7,468 bases of DNA from VMEP01 sp964414265. Lineage in GTDB: Bacteria > Patescibacteriota > Minisyncoccia > Phycocordibacterales > VMEP01. A model generated the notes under the pieces. The model was not told the origin of the DNA. It worked only from the letters and a program-made list of their open reading frames with translations, and ran no database searches. The translations under genes and the position numbers were made by a program. This document shows positions 1-6,551 of this stretch, piece by piece. The stretch covers positions 1 to 7,468 of the forward strand of contig CAYPVT010000032.1 in assembly GCA_964414265.1 (NCBI GenBank), given 5' to 3'. Each line of letters starts with the position of its first letter. The first letter of the stretch is position 1.

Positions 1-80
1 GTTTATCCAGAAACCGCCATATGTGTGTACACATTACCTTCTTCCCTTGCTTTTTCAATAAGATGTGTTAATATATAGGA

Positions 81-107
81 GTCGCGATATTTTTACGCGA
101 CGTTTTT
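81..107 (+). terminator. Possible intrinsic terminator of an upstream gene
   Basis: A six-base-pair GC-rich stem (GTCGCG at 81-86 with CGCGAC at 96-101) closes a nine-base A/T-rich loop and is followed by G and five T. It lies just after the TAG at 76-78 that ends the only + strand frame open from the left edge, which fits a terminator for a gene outside the window. Alternatively it is the 5' hairpin of the structured transcript proposed for 78-369. The stem is short, so confidence is moderate. Confidence 0.4.
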
Positions 108-139
108 GTTTCCATAACGCAAAACAAGGAGAAGTAAAC

Positions 140-313
140 TTGAAGTGCAGAGATGATTGTATTGGCGGTTGCGATAGTGACGCTTCCTGGGAGGAACGCT
201 CCCTTTGTCGCATCAAGCAAGGCGCCAGTCTTATGGCGCAAAACAACACGAGCAGTGTCCAAAAGAAGACAGACCAGAAGGGCACACCCGAAGAAAGCGA
301 TGGGGGCGAATAG
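140..313 (+). CDS. Possible small Cys-containing protein (weak)
   Basis: A TTG at about 140 is preceded by AAGGAG with roughly eight bases of spacing, the best Shine-Dalgarno in this region, and opens a 57-codon frame ending in TAG at 311-313. The product would be very hydrophilic, with three cysteines near the N-terminus in a CX3CX3C pattern, a fourth further on, and a Gln/Lys/Glu-rich tail. It has no membrane segment and no family I recognise. The strong terminator starts 20 bases after the stop. Against it, the frame coincides with several strong hairpins, so the same bases are better explained by a structured RNA. If real, it would be a lone small gene with its own terminator. Confidence 0.2.
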   Translation: MKCRDDCIGGCDSDASWEERSLCRIKQGASLMAQNNTSSVQKKTDQKGTPEESDGGE

Positions 314-332
314 CAAATAGCGTCGCCCCAAC

Positions 333-369
333 AACCCTGGGTCACTGTAATAGTGGCTCAGGGTTTTTT
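333..369 (+). terminator. Strong intrinsic (Rho-independent) terminator
   Basis: A 14-pair stem (333-346 with 352-365, two G-T wobbles, the rest Watson-Crick) closes a five-base loop, GTAAT. The 3' arm ends CAGGGTT and runs into six consecutive T (364-369). This is a textbook + strand intrinsic terminator. It ends whatever is transcribed from the left and insulates the ATPase gene, so that gene needs its own promoter between here and 406. Confidence 0.88.
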
Positions 370-393
370 ATTTGGCCTATATTTTAGTATACT
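365..393 (+). promoter_or_regulatory. Putative promoter of the ATPase operon
   Basis: TATACT at 388-393 differs from the sigma70 -10 consensus at one position and is the only good candidate between the terminator and the ATPase start. The hexamer 17 bases upstream (TTTTTA, 365-370) is a poor -35 and overlaps the terminator T-tract. Initiation about seven bases downstream would be near 400, giving a nearly leaderless mRNA for a GTG start at 406. That is one reason for preferring 406 over the TTG at 394. Confidence 0.35.
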
Positions 394-405
394 TTGAAGA
401 AAGCC

Positions 406-2283
406 GTGGACGATAACAAAAAAATAAATTATCTTGCTGAAACCAACGCCCGCAATCGTCGGCTTAAGTTTGGTATTCAGGCAATAGACCGCACTCGCCA
501 CGTTTACGTAATCGGAAAAACGGGTATGGGTAAATCGACCCTCCTTGAGAATATGGCTGTGCAAGATATTGAAAACGGGGAAGGCCTTGCCTTTATCGAC
601 CCACACGGCGGTACCGCAGAAAAACTTTTAGATTATATTCCAGAGAATAGAATTAAGGACGTTGTTTATTTCGCGCCGTTTGATACTGATTATCCAATTT
701 CATTTAATGTGATGGAAGACGTTGATCCAAGTAAGCGCTATTTGGTTGCCAACGGTTTGATGAATGCTTTTAAAAAGATTTGGGTGGATGCTTGGTCCGC
801 CAGAATGGAATATATTTTGAACAATATTCTTTTGGCGCTCTTGGAATATCCGGACTCGACACTCCTCGGGGTTAACAGAATGCTTTCGGATAAAGATTAT
901 CGAGACCTTGTTGTTGCGAATGTTAAAGATGCTTCAGTGCGAGCTTTTTGGGTTGACGAGTTCGCTAAATACGGCGATAGGTACATGCAGGAAGCCGGCG
1001 CTGCTATCCAAAATAAAATTGGTCAGTTTGTTTCTAATCCTTTAATTAGAAATATTATTGGACAACCAAAATCATCTTTTGATATTAGAAAGATGATGGA
1101 TGAAAAAAAGATTTTGATACTGAACCTCTCAAAAGGAAGAATGGGTATTGAAAACTCTGCGCTTTTGGGGAATATGCTTGTTACTAAAATTTATCTTGCT
1201 GCTATGTCGCGCGCCGATGTTTCGGCTCACGATCTTGCGCGACTCCCAAACTTCTATTTTTACGTTGACGAATTTCAGTCGTTTGCCAACGAATCTTTTG
1301 CAGAGATTCTTTCAGAGGCTCGTAAATATAAATTAAATCTAACGATTGCCCATCAATATATAGAACAGATGCCAGAAGAAGTGCAGGCTGCCGTGTTTGG
1401 TAACGTTGGAACAATGATTGTTTTTCGAGTTGGCTCAACCGATGCGGAAGTTTTTGAAAAGGAATTTGCTCCAGAATTTACCGCCGAAGATATTGTTAAT
1501 TTGGGATTTGCTGAAATATATCTAAGGCTCATGATTAATGGCATTGGTTCCAAACCTTTTTCTGCGATAACACTGCCACCAATTGCTCAACCAAACATCT
1601 CGTTTGCTAAAGAGGTTGTTGAAGAAACAAGGAAAACGTATGCATCACCGCGAGCCCTAGTTGAGGGAGCGACGGCTAAGTGGTATGAGCCTGTCCCGTC
1701 GACACCAAAAGAAAAGAAGCCTAGGGCGCCAGGGTTAGTATCTACTGGAGAGCGTTCTCCTGAGAAAAGTAGCGAACATAAGGCGTTTATCCCTCGCGAG
1801 AGTAGGCCTGTGGATAATGTGGTTAAGGCAAAAGAATCGATTGTTCTAAGCGAGAAAAAACAAGAAGAAAATAAGGCTTTTGTGAAAGCGTTCGCAGAAA
1901 TCAAGATTACGCCCAATGAGTTAGAAAATAAAAAGCACGATAAACAGGTTGAATCTTCACATAAATCTAATTTTAATAATGAAAATAATCGCGACTTAAA
2001 AAGGAAAGATAATAGTATTTCCCTTAGTGACCTTAAGAAAAAAGATATTGAATCTGTTTCTCGTAATGTTTCTGCTTTAAAAAATATGCTCGATAAGGCA
2101 ATGACGGAAGGAAAGATAGCCGGTAAGGTTGTTGTTCCTGGTAATCATGTTCAAATTACTAAAGTAGAAGAGAAGAAATCTAGAGAAGAGTCTGCTGTTC
2201 GAGAGAAAGAAGAAATTGTTCCACGTCCGAAAGAAATACCAGAGGAAATACTGCGGAAACTTTTAGGTCACAATGAAGCGTAA
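406..2283 (+). CDS. TraD/VirD4-like DNA-translocation ATPase (DUF87/TraG-type)
   Basis: A P-loop ATPase of the conjugation coupling-protein/HerA superfamily that is common in Patescibacteria. From a GTG start at 406 it is 625 residues. A TTG at 394 gives 629, but GTG 406 fits the likely TATACT promoter and gives an N-terminus like the family as I know it. Walker A is GKTGMGKST at about residues 38-45. Walker B is FYFYVDEF, with the Asp-Glu pair near residues 288-289, followed by a glutamine motif (IAHQY, about 315). The core ends near residue 425. The remaining 200 residues are Lys/Glu/Ser-rich and probably disordered, with a short helical stretch near 540-575 (SLSDLKKKDIESVSRNV) and a final EEILRKLLG helix. 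No membrane segment is visible, unlike classical VirD4/TraD. The family moves DNA, or pairs with secretion machinery; the substrate here is unknown. The gene overlaps the next one by 11 nt, so translation is probably coupled. Confidence 0.85.
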   Translation: MDDNKKINYLAETNARNRRLKFGIQAIDRTRHVYVIGKTGMGKSTLLENMAVQDIENGEGLAFIDPHGGTAEKLLDYIPENRIKDVVYFAPFDTDYPISFNVMEDVDPSKRYLVANGLMNAFKKIWVDAWSARMEYILNNILLALLEYPDSTLLGVNRMLSDKDYRDLVVANVKDASVRAFWVDEFAKYGDRYMQEAGAAIQNKIGQFVSNPLIRNIIGQPKSSFDIRKMMDEKKILILNLSKGRMGIENSALLGNMLVTKIYLAAMSRADVSAHDLARLPNFYFYVDEFQSFANESFAEILSEARKYKLNLTIAHQYIEQMPEEVQAAVFGNVGTMIVFRVGSTDAEVFEKEFAPEFTAEDIVNLGFAEIYLRLMINGIGSKPFSAITLPPIAQPNISFAKEVVEETRKTYASPRALVEGATAKWYEPVPSTPKEKKPRAPGLVSTGERSPEKSSEHKAFIPRESRPVDNVVKAKESIVLSEKKQEENKAFVKAFAEIKITPNELENKKHDKQVESSHKSNFNNENNRDLKRKDNSISLSDLKKKDIESVSRNVSALKNMLDKAMTEGKIAGKVVVPGNHVQITKVEEKKSREESAVREKEEIVPRPKEIPEEILRKLLGHNEA

Positions 2284-3697
2284 TCTAAAACTTTTAACAA
2301 TTTTATTTTTTATACCGCTTTTCACTAGCGCGCAGGTTTATTTTTCCGAAATAATGTATGACCCCAAAGATGCTGACGCAAGCTCTGGCGGGGAGTGGTT
2401 TGAGGTAGAAAACACAGGGGCTACCGCAATTGATCTTACGAAATTAATTTTTTTTGAAAACGACACCAACCACGGGATTACTGCTATTGGGGATTCTTTA
2501 ATTCCACCGGGCGGATACGCCGTGATTTCAAAAGACCCCAGTGTTTTTAAAAGTTATTTTACGAATTTTTCAGGGTTACTTTTTAAATCATCTTTTTCTT
2601 TAAATGATGGTGAAAAATTGGCTATAAAAAATAATAAGGAAGAGGCTGTTACTGGCGATAACTCTGTAGAGTACACATCAAGTCAGGGGGCAAAAAATGA
2701 TGGAAACTCGCTCCAAAAAGATTTATCTGGGGGCTGGGTTTCTGCCACCCCAACACCAGGTGCTGGTATGGCTTCAGCGGAGAGCGCCTCCAGTGTGAAC
2801 ACAAATAATGAAGCTGTTGAACAATCTTCTGTTTTTACCACAAATAATATTGTTTCAAGTTTTCCAGTTGAACCACAAATGATTGTTGAGGCAGGAAGTA
2901 ACAAAACAACAGTTGCTGGTGCTTTAGTTACTTTTGATGGTATAGCCCTTGGTTTAAAAAAAGAGCCGCTCGAAAACGCCCGATATGTGTGGAGTTTTGG
3001 TGACGGTATTTTAAAAGAAGGTAAAAAGATAACACACACTTATCGTTATCCAGGAGAATATATTGCGGTGCTTGAAGTTTCGTCTGGTTATTTTTCAGGA
3101 TCAGATCGCCTTAAGGTTTCGGTAATAAAACCTGAAATTGTTATTTCAAAAATTGGTGATGCGACAGACTACTTTATTGAGGTTACAAATAATTCAAAAC
3201 ACGAACTTGATTTGTCGGGTTGGATATTGAAATCTCAAAATGAACAATTTTTTATCCCCAAAAATACGATAATTATTCCACAAGGTAAAATAATTTTTTC
3301 TTCACTTACAACAAGTTTATCATTTAAACAAAATGATAAACCATTTCTTTTATATCCAAGTGGCGCGACTGCGGCAACCTTCGGGGACCCGACGGTTGTT
3401 GAGGTTATAAAAGAAGAAGTAATTGAGCCATCTAACACAAGTGCTTCTGTGGGGGTTAAAGAAGTAGAAGAGAAAGGTTTTTCTAATAAAAATTTGGCAG
3501 CATCGGTTGCTCTCGCATCGAGCGGGGAAGGAGGTGAGCCATTAAAACAAAATCAAACGTTTCCTGTAAAGTGGCTCCTTTCTGTTGGGGTCTTGTCGGC
3601 TTTGGCGATTTTTGGTGTTATGTTTAATGCTCGAGGGGTTAGTGGGGAAAAATCCGAACTTTCTGCGGATGATTTTGAGATCGAGGAAGCGGAGTAA
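2273..3697 (+). CDS. Exported lamin-tail/PKD-domain protein with C-terminal membrane anchor
   Basis: 474 residues. It begins with a signal peptide (MKRNLKLLTILFFIPLFTSA, likely cut near residue 20). A lamin-tail domain follows at about 22-165, with the typical start FSEIMYDP, the EWFEVENTG strand, LIPPGGYAVI and SFSLNDGEKLAI. A Ser/Asn/Thr linker leads to a PKD domain at about 203-285 (WSFGDG at 240-245 and the HTYRYPGEY strand near 255-263). A second, shorter lamin-tail-like unit sits at about 288-375 (NNSKHELDLSGWIL). After an acidic linker come one transmembrane helix at about 434-451 and a 23-residue acidic tail. The expected topology is an extracellular beta-domain array anchored in the cytoplasmic membrane. 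Lamin-tail domains in bacteria are found in surface proteins and nucleases; no nuclease domain is present. The ATG lies inside the end of the ATPase gene with only a weak AGG upstream, so expression is probably coupled. A role in surface adhesion or envelope structure is inferred. Confidence 0.83.
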   Translation: MKRNLKLLTILFFIPLFTSAQVYFSEIMYDPKDADASSGGEWFEVENTGATAIDLTKLIFFENDTNHGITAIGDSLIPPGGYAVISKDPSVFKSYFTNFSGLLFKSSFSLNDGEKLAIKNNKEEAVTGDNSVEYTSSQGAKNDGNSLQKDLSGGWVSATPTPGAGMASAESASSVNTNNEAVEQSSVFTTNNIVSSFPVEPQMIVEAGSNKTTVAGALVTFDGIALGLKKEPLENARYVWSFGDGILKEGKKITHTYRYPGEYIAVLEVSSGYFSGSDRLKVSVIKPEIVISKIGDATDYFIEVTNNSKHELDLSGWILKSQNEQFFIPKNTIIIPQGKIIFSSLTTSLSFKQNDKPFLLYPSGATAATFGDPTVVEVIKEEVIEPSNTSASVGVKEVEEKGFSNKNLAASVALASSGEGGEPLKQNQTFPVKWLLSVGVLSALAIFGVMFNARGVSGEKSELSADDFEIEEAE

Positions 3698-3737
3698 GTT
3701 TACCTTTTTGACTAATAGTTATATAGTTTTCAGACTT

Positions 3738-4601
3738 ATGGACAGCAACAAAAAAACAATCTTAGTAACTGGTGGAGCCGGCTTTATCGGGTCTCATTTG
3801 TGTGAGCAGTTGGTTAAGGATGGGCATAATGTAATTTCTCTGGACAATTATTTTACTGGGACAAAAGATAACCATGTATCTGGTGTTGATTATAGAGAAG
3901 GTCATACAAAAGATATAGAGAAACATATTACTGAAAAACCAGACATGGTTTACCACTTAGGTGAATATTCTCGAGTGGAGCAGAGTTTTAATGACGTTCC
4001 GACTGTTTGGGATTTTAATATTATCGGCACCTTTGCAGTACTTGAATTTGCTAAAAAAAATAAATCAAAAATTATTTATGCCGGCTCGAGTACTAAATTT
4101 GCCGATAATGGCTTAGGGAGATATCAAAGTCCATATGCATGGACTAAGGCCGCAAACACAGATCTCGTTGTTAACTATGGAGAATGGTTTGGTGTTTCAT
4201 ACGCAATTACGTATTTTTATAATGTTTATGGTCCACGAGAAATATCTAATGGTTCTTACGCAACAGTGATTGGTATTTTTGCGGAAAAGTTTAAGAAAAA
4301 TGAACCACTTTCAGTTGTTTCTCCGGGAACACAGGTGCGTAATTTTACACATGTTAAAGATATTGTTCGCGGACTTGTTTTAGTTGGTGAGAAGGGAGAT
4401 GGGGATGAATATGGGTTAGGAGACGAGCGTTCTTATAGTATTTTGGAAATAGCTAAAATGTTTGGTTCTGAAATAAAGATGCTTCCAGAAAGGAAAGGGA
4501 ACAGAATGGGGGCAACTCTTAATATTTTAAAATCTAAACAACTTGGTTGGAGCGCAGAGGAAGATATAAAAAACTATATTAAAGAGATTGTTAAAAATTA
4601 G
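3738..4601 (+). CDS. NAD-dependent nucleotide-sugar epimerase/dehydratase (extended SDR)
   Basis: 287 residues of the extended short-chain dehydrogenase family that includes UDP-glucose 4-epimerase and dTDP-glucose dehydratase. The Rossmann motif TGGAGFIGS (Gly12, Gly15, Gly18) is at the N-terminus, and Asp36 (SLDNYFTG) is placed to bind the NAD ribose. The catalytic Ser/Thr stretch is SST (117-119), and the Tyr-Lys pair is YAWTK (Tyr133, Lys137). NVYGPRE and RNFTHVKDIVRG are conserved family stretches. It is slightly shorter than most UDP-hexose epimerases (about 310-340), mainly in the C-terminal substrate domain, so the sugar cannot be assigned. The ATG at 3738 is preferred because the Rossmann strand starts seven residues later. 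An in-frame TTG at 3708 would add ten residues, and earlier starts would overlap the lamin-tail gene. It lies 8 nt upstream of a glycosyltransferase, so it probably supplies a modified sugar nucleotide for surface glycan assembly. Confidence 0.87.
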   Translation: MDSNKKTILVTGGAGFIGSHLCEQLVKDGHNVISLDNYFTGTKDNHVSGVDYREGHTKDIEKHITEKPDMVYHLGEYSRVEQSFNDVPTVWDFNIIGTFAVLEFAKKNKSKIIYAGSSTKFADNGLGRYQSPYAWTKAANTDLVVNYGEWFGVSYAITYFYNVYGPREISNGSYATVIGIFAEKFKKNEPLSVVSPGTQVRNFTHVKDIVRGLVLVGEKGDGDEYGLGDERSYSILEIAKMFGSEIKMLPERKGNRMGATLNILKSKQLGWSAEEDIKNYIKEIVKN

Positions 4602-4609
4602 GCGTAAAG

Positions 4610-5827
4610 ATGAAAAAAATTCTTATATTTTCTCTCTCATACCACCCACGGTTTATTGGCGGGGCGGAGGTGGCTATTAAAGAAATTACAGACAGAATTA
4701 ATAGTAAAGATATTTCCTTTGATATGGTGACATTGCGTTTTGATAGCAATTTGCCAACCACCGAAAAGATAGGAAATGTCACAATTTATCGTGTTGGTTT
4801 TTCAAAAATTAATCCCACAATCAGTGATTTGGGTAAATTCCCGTTACATTTAAATAAATTTTTGTTTCAGTTTACTGCTGTATGGAAAGCATGCAGACTT
4901 CATCGGAAAAATAATTACGATGGAGTATGGGCGATGATGGCTCATTCGTGCGCTGTTCCGGCTGGACTGTTTAACCTCTTGTACTCAAGTGTGCCATATG
5001 TCCTAACGCTTCAAGAGGGAGATCCACCAGAGTATATCAAAAAGAAAATGTTGCCAATTTACCCGCTTTTTGTTTTGGGTTTTAAACGCGCCAAGATTTT
5101 ACAAACAATCTCCACTTTTCTTTTAAAATGGGGTCGAGACATGGGGTTTACGGGTTTTGGTCTTGTTGTTCCAAATGCTGTGGATGTAAAACATTTTTCA
5201 CAAACATTTTCTTCAGAAGCTCAACTTGAATTAAAAAATAAAGTTGGCAAAAAAGACGGTGATATTTTAATGATCACAACATCAAGGTTGGTCAAGAAAA
5301 ATGCCGTTGATGATGTTATTAAGTCACTAACATATTTACCGGAGGAATATAAATTTCTTGTTATCGGCATTGGTTCCGATGAAAAAATGCTTAAAAAACT
5401 TGCGCAAGATAGTGGCGTTTCTGCGAGAGTTATTTTTTTGGGGGAGGTTGAAAATAAAGAAATACCAAAGTATTTAAAGATATCTGATATTTTCATTAGG
5501 CCGTCTCTTTCTGAAGGGTTTGGCATTTCGTTTGTTGAGGCAATGGCTTCTGGTTTGCCGGTTATCGCTACTCAAGAGGGTGGTATTTCAGATTTTCTTT
5601 TTGATCCAGAAATTAACAAAGATAAAGAACCAACAGGACTTGCCGTAAAAGTGCGTGACCCGAAAGGGATAGCAAGGCAGGCCGCTCGTTTAATGGGCGA
5701 TGGTGATTTGAGGTTAAGGTTGATTAAAAATGGATTAAGTTTGGTGCGAGAGAAATACGATTGGGATAATATATCTAAAAAAATGAAAGAAAATGTTTTT
5801 GATAGGCTTTTTGCTGATAAAAAATAA
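4610..5827 (+). CDS. GT4-family glycosyltransferase (GT-B fold)
   Basis: 405 residues, the usual size for retaining GT4 enzymes, which transfer a sugar from a nucleotide donor to a lipid-linked or glycan acceptor at the cytoplasmic face of the membrane. The N-terminal Rossmann half begins KKILIFSLSYHPRFIGGAE, with the glycine-rich acceptor-side loop. The C-terminal half has the donor-site Arg/Lys stretch TTSRLVKKNAVDD, then the conserved FLGEVENKEIPKYLKISDIF, and the E-x7-E motif in SEGFGISFVEAMASGLPVIA (Glu302 and Glu310). The ATG at 4610 follows the epimerase stop by 8 nt with a weak TTAGG upstream, so the two genes are almost certainly co-transcribed. No transmembrane helix is evident. Donor and acceptor cannot be read from sequence. 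The stop codon TAA (5825-5827) lies within a 9-bp repeat that reappears at the start of the second glycosyltransferase. Confidence 0.9.
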   Translation: MKKILIFSLSYHPRFIGGAEVAIKEITDRINSKDISFDMVTLRFDSNLPTTEKIGNVTIYRVGFSKINPTISDLGKFPLHLNKFLFQFTAVWKACRLHRKNNYDGVWAMMAHSCAVPAGLFNLLYSSVPYVLTLQEGDPPEYIKKKMLPIYPLFVLGFKRAKILQTISTFLLKWGRDMGFTGFGLVVPNAVDVKHFSQTFSSEAQLELKNKVGKKDGDILMITTSRLVKKNAVDDVIKSLTYLPEEYKFLVIGIGSDEKMLKKLAQDSGVSARVIFLGEVENKEIPKYLKISDIFIRPSLSEGFGISFVEAMASGLPVIATQEGGISDFLFDPEINKDKEPTGLAVKVRDPKGIARQAARLMGDGDLRLRLIKNGLSLVREKYDWDNISKKMKENVFDRLFADKK

Positions 5828-5831
5828 ATGA
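5823..5831 (+). repeat. Left copy of 9-bp direct repeat AATAAATGA
   Basis: This nonamer recurs exactly at 6595-6603, so the two copies bracket the entire palindrome-gene-palindrome unit. The left copy contains the TAA stop of the first glycosyltransferase and an ATG (5828-5830) that opens only a six-codon frame. It could be a target-site duplication from insertion of the intervening 763 bp. The repeat is A/T-rich and short, so chance identity is possible. Confidence 0.4.
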
Positions 5832-5859
5832 CTAAATACAAATACTAAATATTTTATTA

Positions 5860-5897
5860 TTTTACAATTATAACGCTATAGCGTTATAATTGTAAAA
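5860..5897. repeat. 38-bp perfect palindrome, copy 1
   Basis: Reads TTTTACAATTATAACGC, then TATA, then the exact complement, with no mismatch over 38 bases; the centre of symmetry is between 5878 and 5879. The inner 32 bp (5863-5894) are identical to copy 2 at 6555-6586. The outer three pairs are TTT/AAA here but AAC/GTT in copy 2, so they changed as pairs. It is not followed by a T-tract on either strand, so it is not a standard terminator. Possible roles are an operator for the adjacent winged-helix protein, a mobile-element end, or a cruciform/hairpin-forming signal. Confidence 0.95.
5861..5890 (+). promoter_or_regulatory. Promoter inside palindrome copy 1
   Basis: TTTACA (5861-5866), an 18-base spacer and a perfect TATAAT (5885-5890) make a good sigma70-type promoter. 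It would start RNA near 5897, about 16 bases before the ATG of the PaaX/Cas2-like gene. Because the element is a palindrome, the same pair of boxes exists on the - strand, pointing back into the first glycosyltransferase gene. A protein bound to the palindrome would cover both boxes, so this is a natural autoregulatory operator. Function is inferred from sequence only. Confidence 0.5.
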
Positions 5898-5913
5898 AGT
5901 TTAATTTAAAAAA

Positions 5914-6537
5914 ATGAAGAAAGAAGAAAAAAAATTAAAAAAAGTGATCTTGAGCGAAAGACAGGTGGAAATAAGAAAGCGACCGCGCATGACCACAACA
6001 AAGCAAAAAATACTGTCACTTCTTCTTGGTGGTTTAGCACTAGGTCTTACGCATTCACCTCGTGCATATTTAAAAACAATAAAAGAGATTGGTCGTGAAT
6101 GGGAAGATATTGACAGAAGGGCTCTTGATAATGCAGTTCGCTCTCTTTATAAGTCAAAACTAGTAGATATAAAAAATAACAAGGACGGGACGACGACCCT
6201 GGTTCTTTCAAAAAACGGCAAACAAAAGGCGTTGGAATACGACATTTTTAACATGAAAATAAAAAAATTAAAAAATTGGGATTCAAAATGGCGTATCTTG
6301 ATGTTTGATGTGCCAGAAAATCTAAAAAAACTCAGAGAGACACTGAGGATGCATTTAAGACAAATGGGTTTTTACGAGTTTCAAAAGTCTGTATTTGTGC
6401 ATCCGTATCCGTGTAGGGAAGAGTTTGAATATATAGTAGAATTTTACAATGCACGGCGACATTTACGCTTTATCCTTGCTACAGAAATAGATAATGAGCT
6501 TGAGATTAAGAAATTTTTTGGTTTACCAAACAAATAA
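5914..6537 (+). CDS. PaaX-like winged-helix protein with C-terminal Cas2-like domain
   Basis: 207 residues. A Lys/Glu-rich N-terminus (1-27) leads into a probable winged helix-turn-helix at about 28-115. This contains IDRRALDNAVRSLYKSKLV as the likely recognition region and DGTTTLVLSKNGKQKALEY as the wing. The C-terminal part (about 125-205) is a ferredoxin-like Cas2-type domain: WRILMFDVPENLKKLRETLR, then GFYEFQKSVFVHPYPC and a final LRFILATEI strand. The FDVPE aspartate (Asp132) sits where Cas2 nucleases carry their metal-binding Asp, but PaaX proteins share this motif without being CRISPR nucleases. Such proteins are often labelled Cas2 in automated annotation; no cas1 or repeat array is present here. 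PaaX family members repress transcription by binding palindromes, and this gene lies between two identical-core palindromes, so autoregulation plus control of the next gene is the simplest inference. There is no Shine-Dalgarno before the ATG, consistent with a short-leader mRNA. Confidence 0.8.
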   Translation: MKKEEKKLKKVILSERQVEIRKRPRMTTTKQKILSLLLGGLALGLTHSPRAYLKTIKEIGREWEDIDRRALDNAVRSLYKSKLVDIKNNKDGTTTLVLSKNGKQKALEYDIFNMKIKKLKNWDSKWRILMFDVPENLKKLRETLRMHLRQMGFYEFQKSVFVHPYPCREEFEYIVEFYNARRHLRFILATEIDNELEIKKFFGLPNK

Positions 6538-6551
6538 AGCGTAAGTTTAAA

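Larger units (their letters stand above)
78..369 (+). ncRNA. Candidate structured non-coding RNA
   Basis: Five stems can be drawn by eye. They are 81-86/96-101; TGCGAT near 170-175 with GTCGCA at 208-213, enclosing GGGAG 189-193/CTCCC 199-203; GCGCCA 222-227/TGGCGC 234-239; an eight-pair stem with one bulged G between 301-309 and 323-330; and the 14-bp terminator stem 333-365. A weak promoter-like pair (TTGCTT 47-52, TAATAT 69-74, 16-base spacer) would start transcription near 80, giving an RNA of about 290 nt. I tested it by eye against tmRNA (no tRNA-like ends), SRP RNA (no GGAAGGAAGCAGC-like tetraloop region) and RNase P RNA (GAGGAACG at 191-198 faintly resembles the GAGGAAAGUCC block, but its partner block and length do not fit). 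The family is unrecognised. That these bases form one RNA is inference. Confidence 0.35.
1..405. other. Gene-poor leader region
   Basis: No convincing protein gene is visible here. On the + strand one frame is open from base 1 to a TAG at 76-78 (25 codons), which could be the tail of an upstream gene. The rest is dominated by inverted repeats at 81-101, 170-213, 222-239, 301-330 and 333-365. The last is a clear intrinsic terminator. The region therefore reads as a transcription-unit boundary, possibly including a structured RNA gene, ahead of the ATPase gene. Confidence 0.5.

Noticed and set aside
3..92. Short - strand frame with a protein-like composition ending near the left edge
   Set aside because: Only about 29 codons between stops with no usable start codon before its middle; no family recognised.
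191..198. GAGGAACG as part of an RNase P RNA
   Set aside because: The partner conserved block and helix P4 cannot be found at a suitable distance, and these bases are better explained by the local GGGAG/CTCCC hairpin.
68..345. - strand frames of about 90 codons, one with hydrophobic stretches
   Set aside because: They overlap the hairpin region and the terminator, lack ribosome sites, and the hydrophobicity follows from complementing the sequence on the other strand.
3585..3737. Longer epimerase reading frame starting at 3585
   Set aside because: The extra 51 residues lie mostly inside the lamin-tail gene, look unlike the family N-terminus, and the Rossmann motif begins just after ATG 3738.
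5860..5897. Palindromes as bidirectional intrinsic terminators
   Set aside because: The stems are A/T-rich and no T-tract follows on either strand at copy 1 or on the + strand at copy 2; the embedded TATAAT boxes argue for a promoter or operator.
5914..6537. CRISPR-Cas locus, based on the Cas2-like domain
   Set aside because: No direct-repeat array, cas1 or effector gene in the window; the N-terminal winged helix identifies the PaaX-like family instead.
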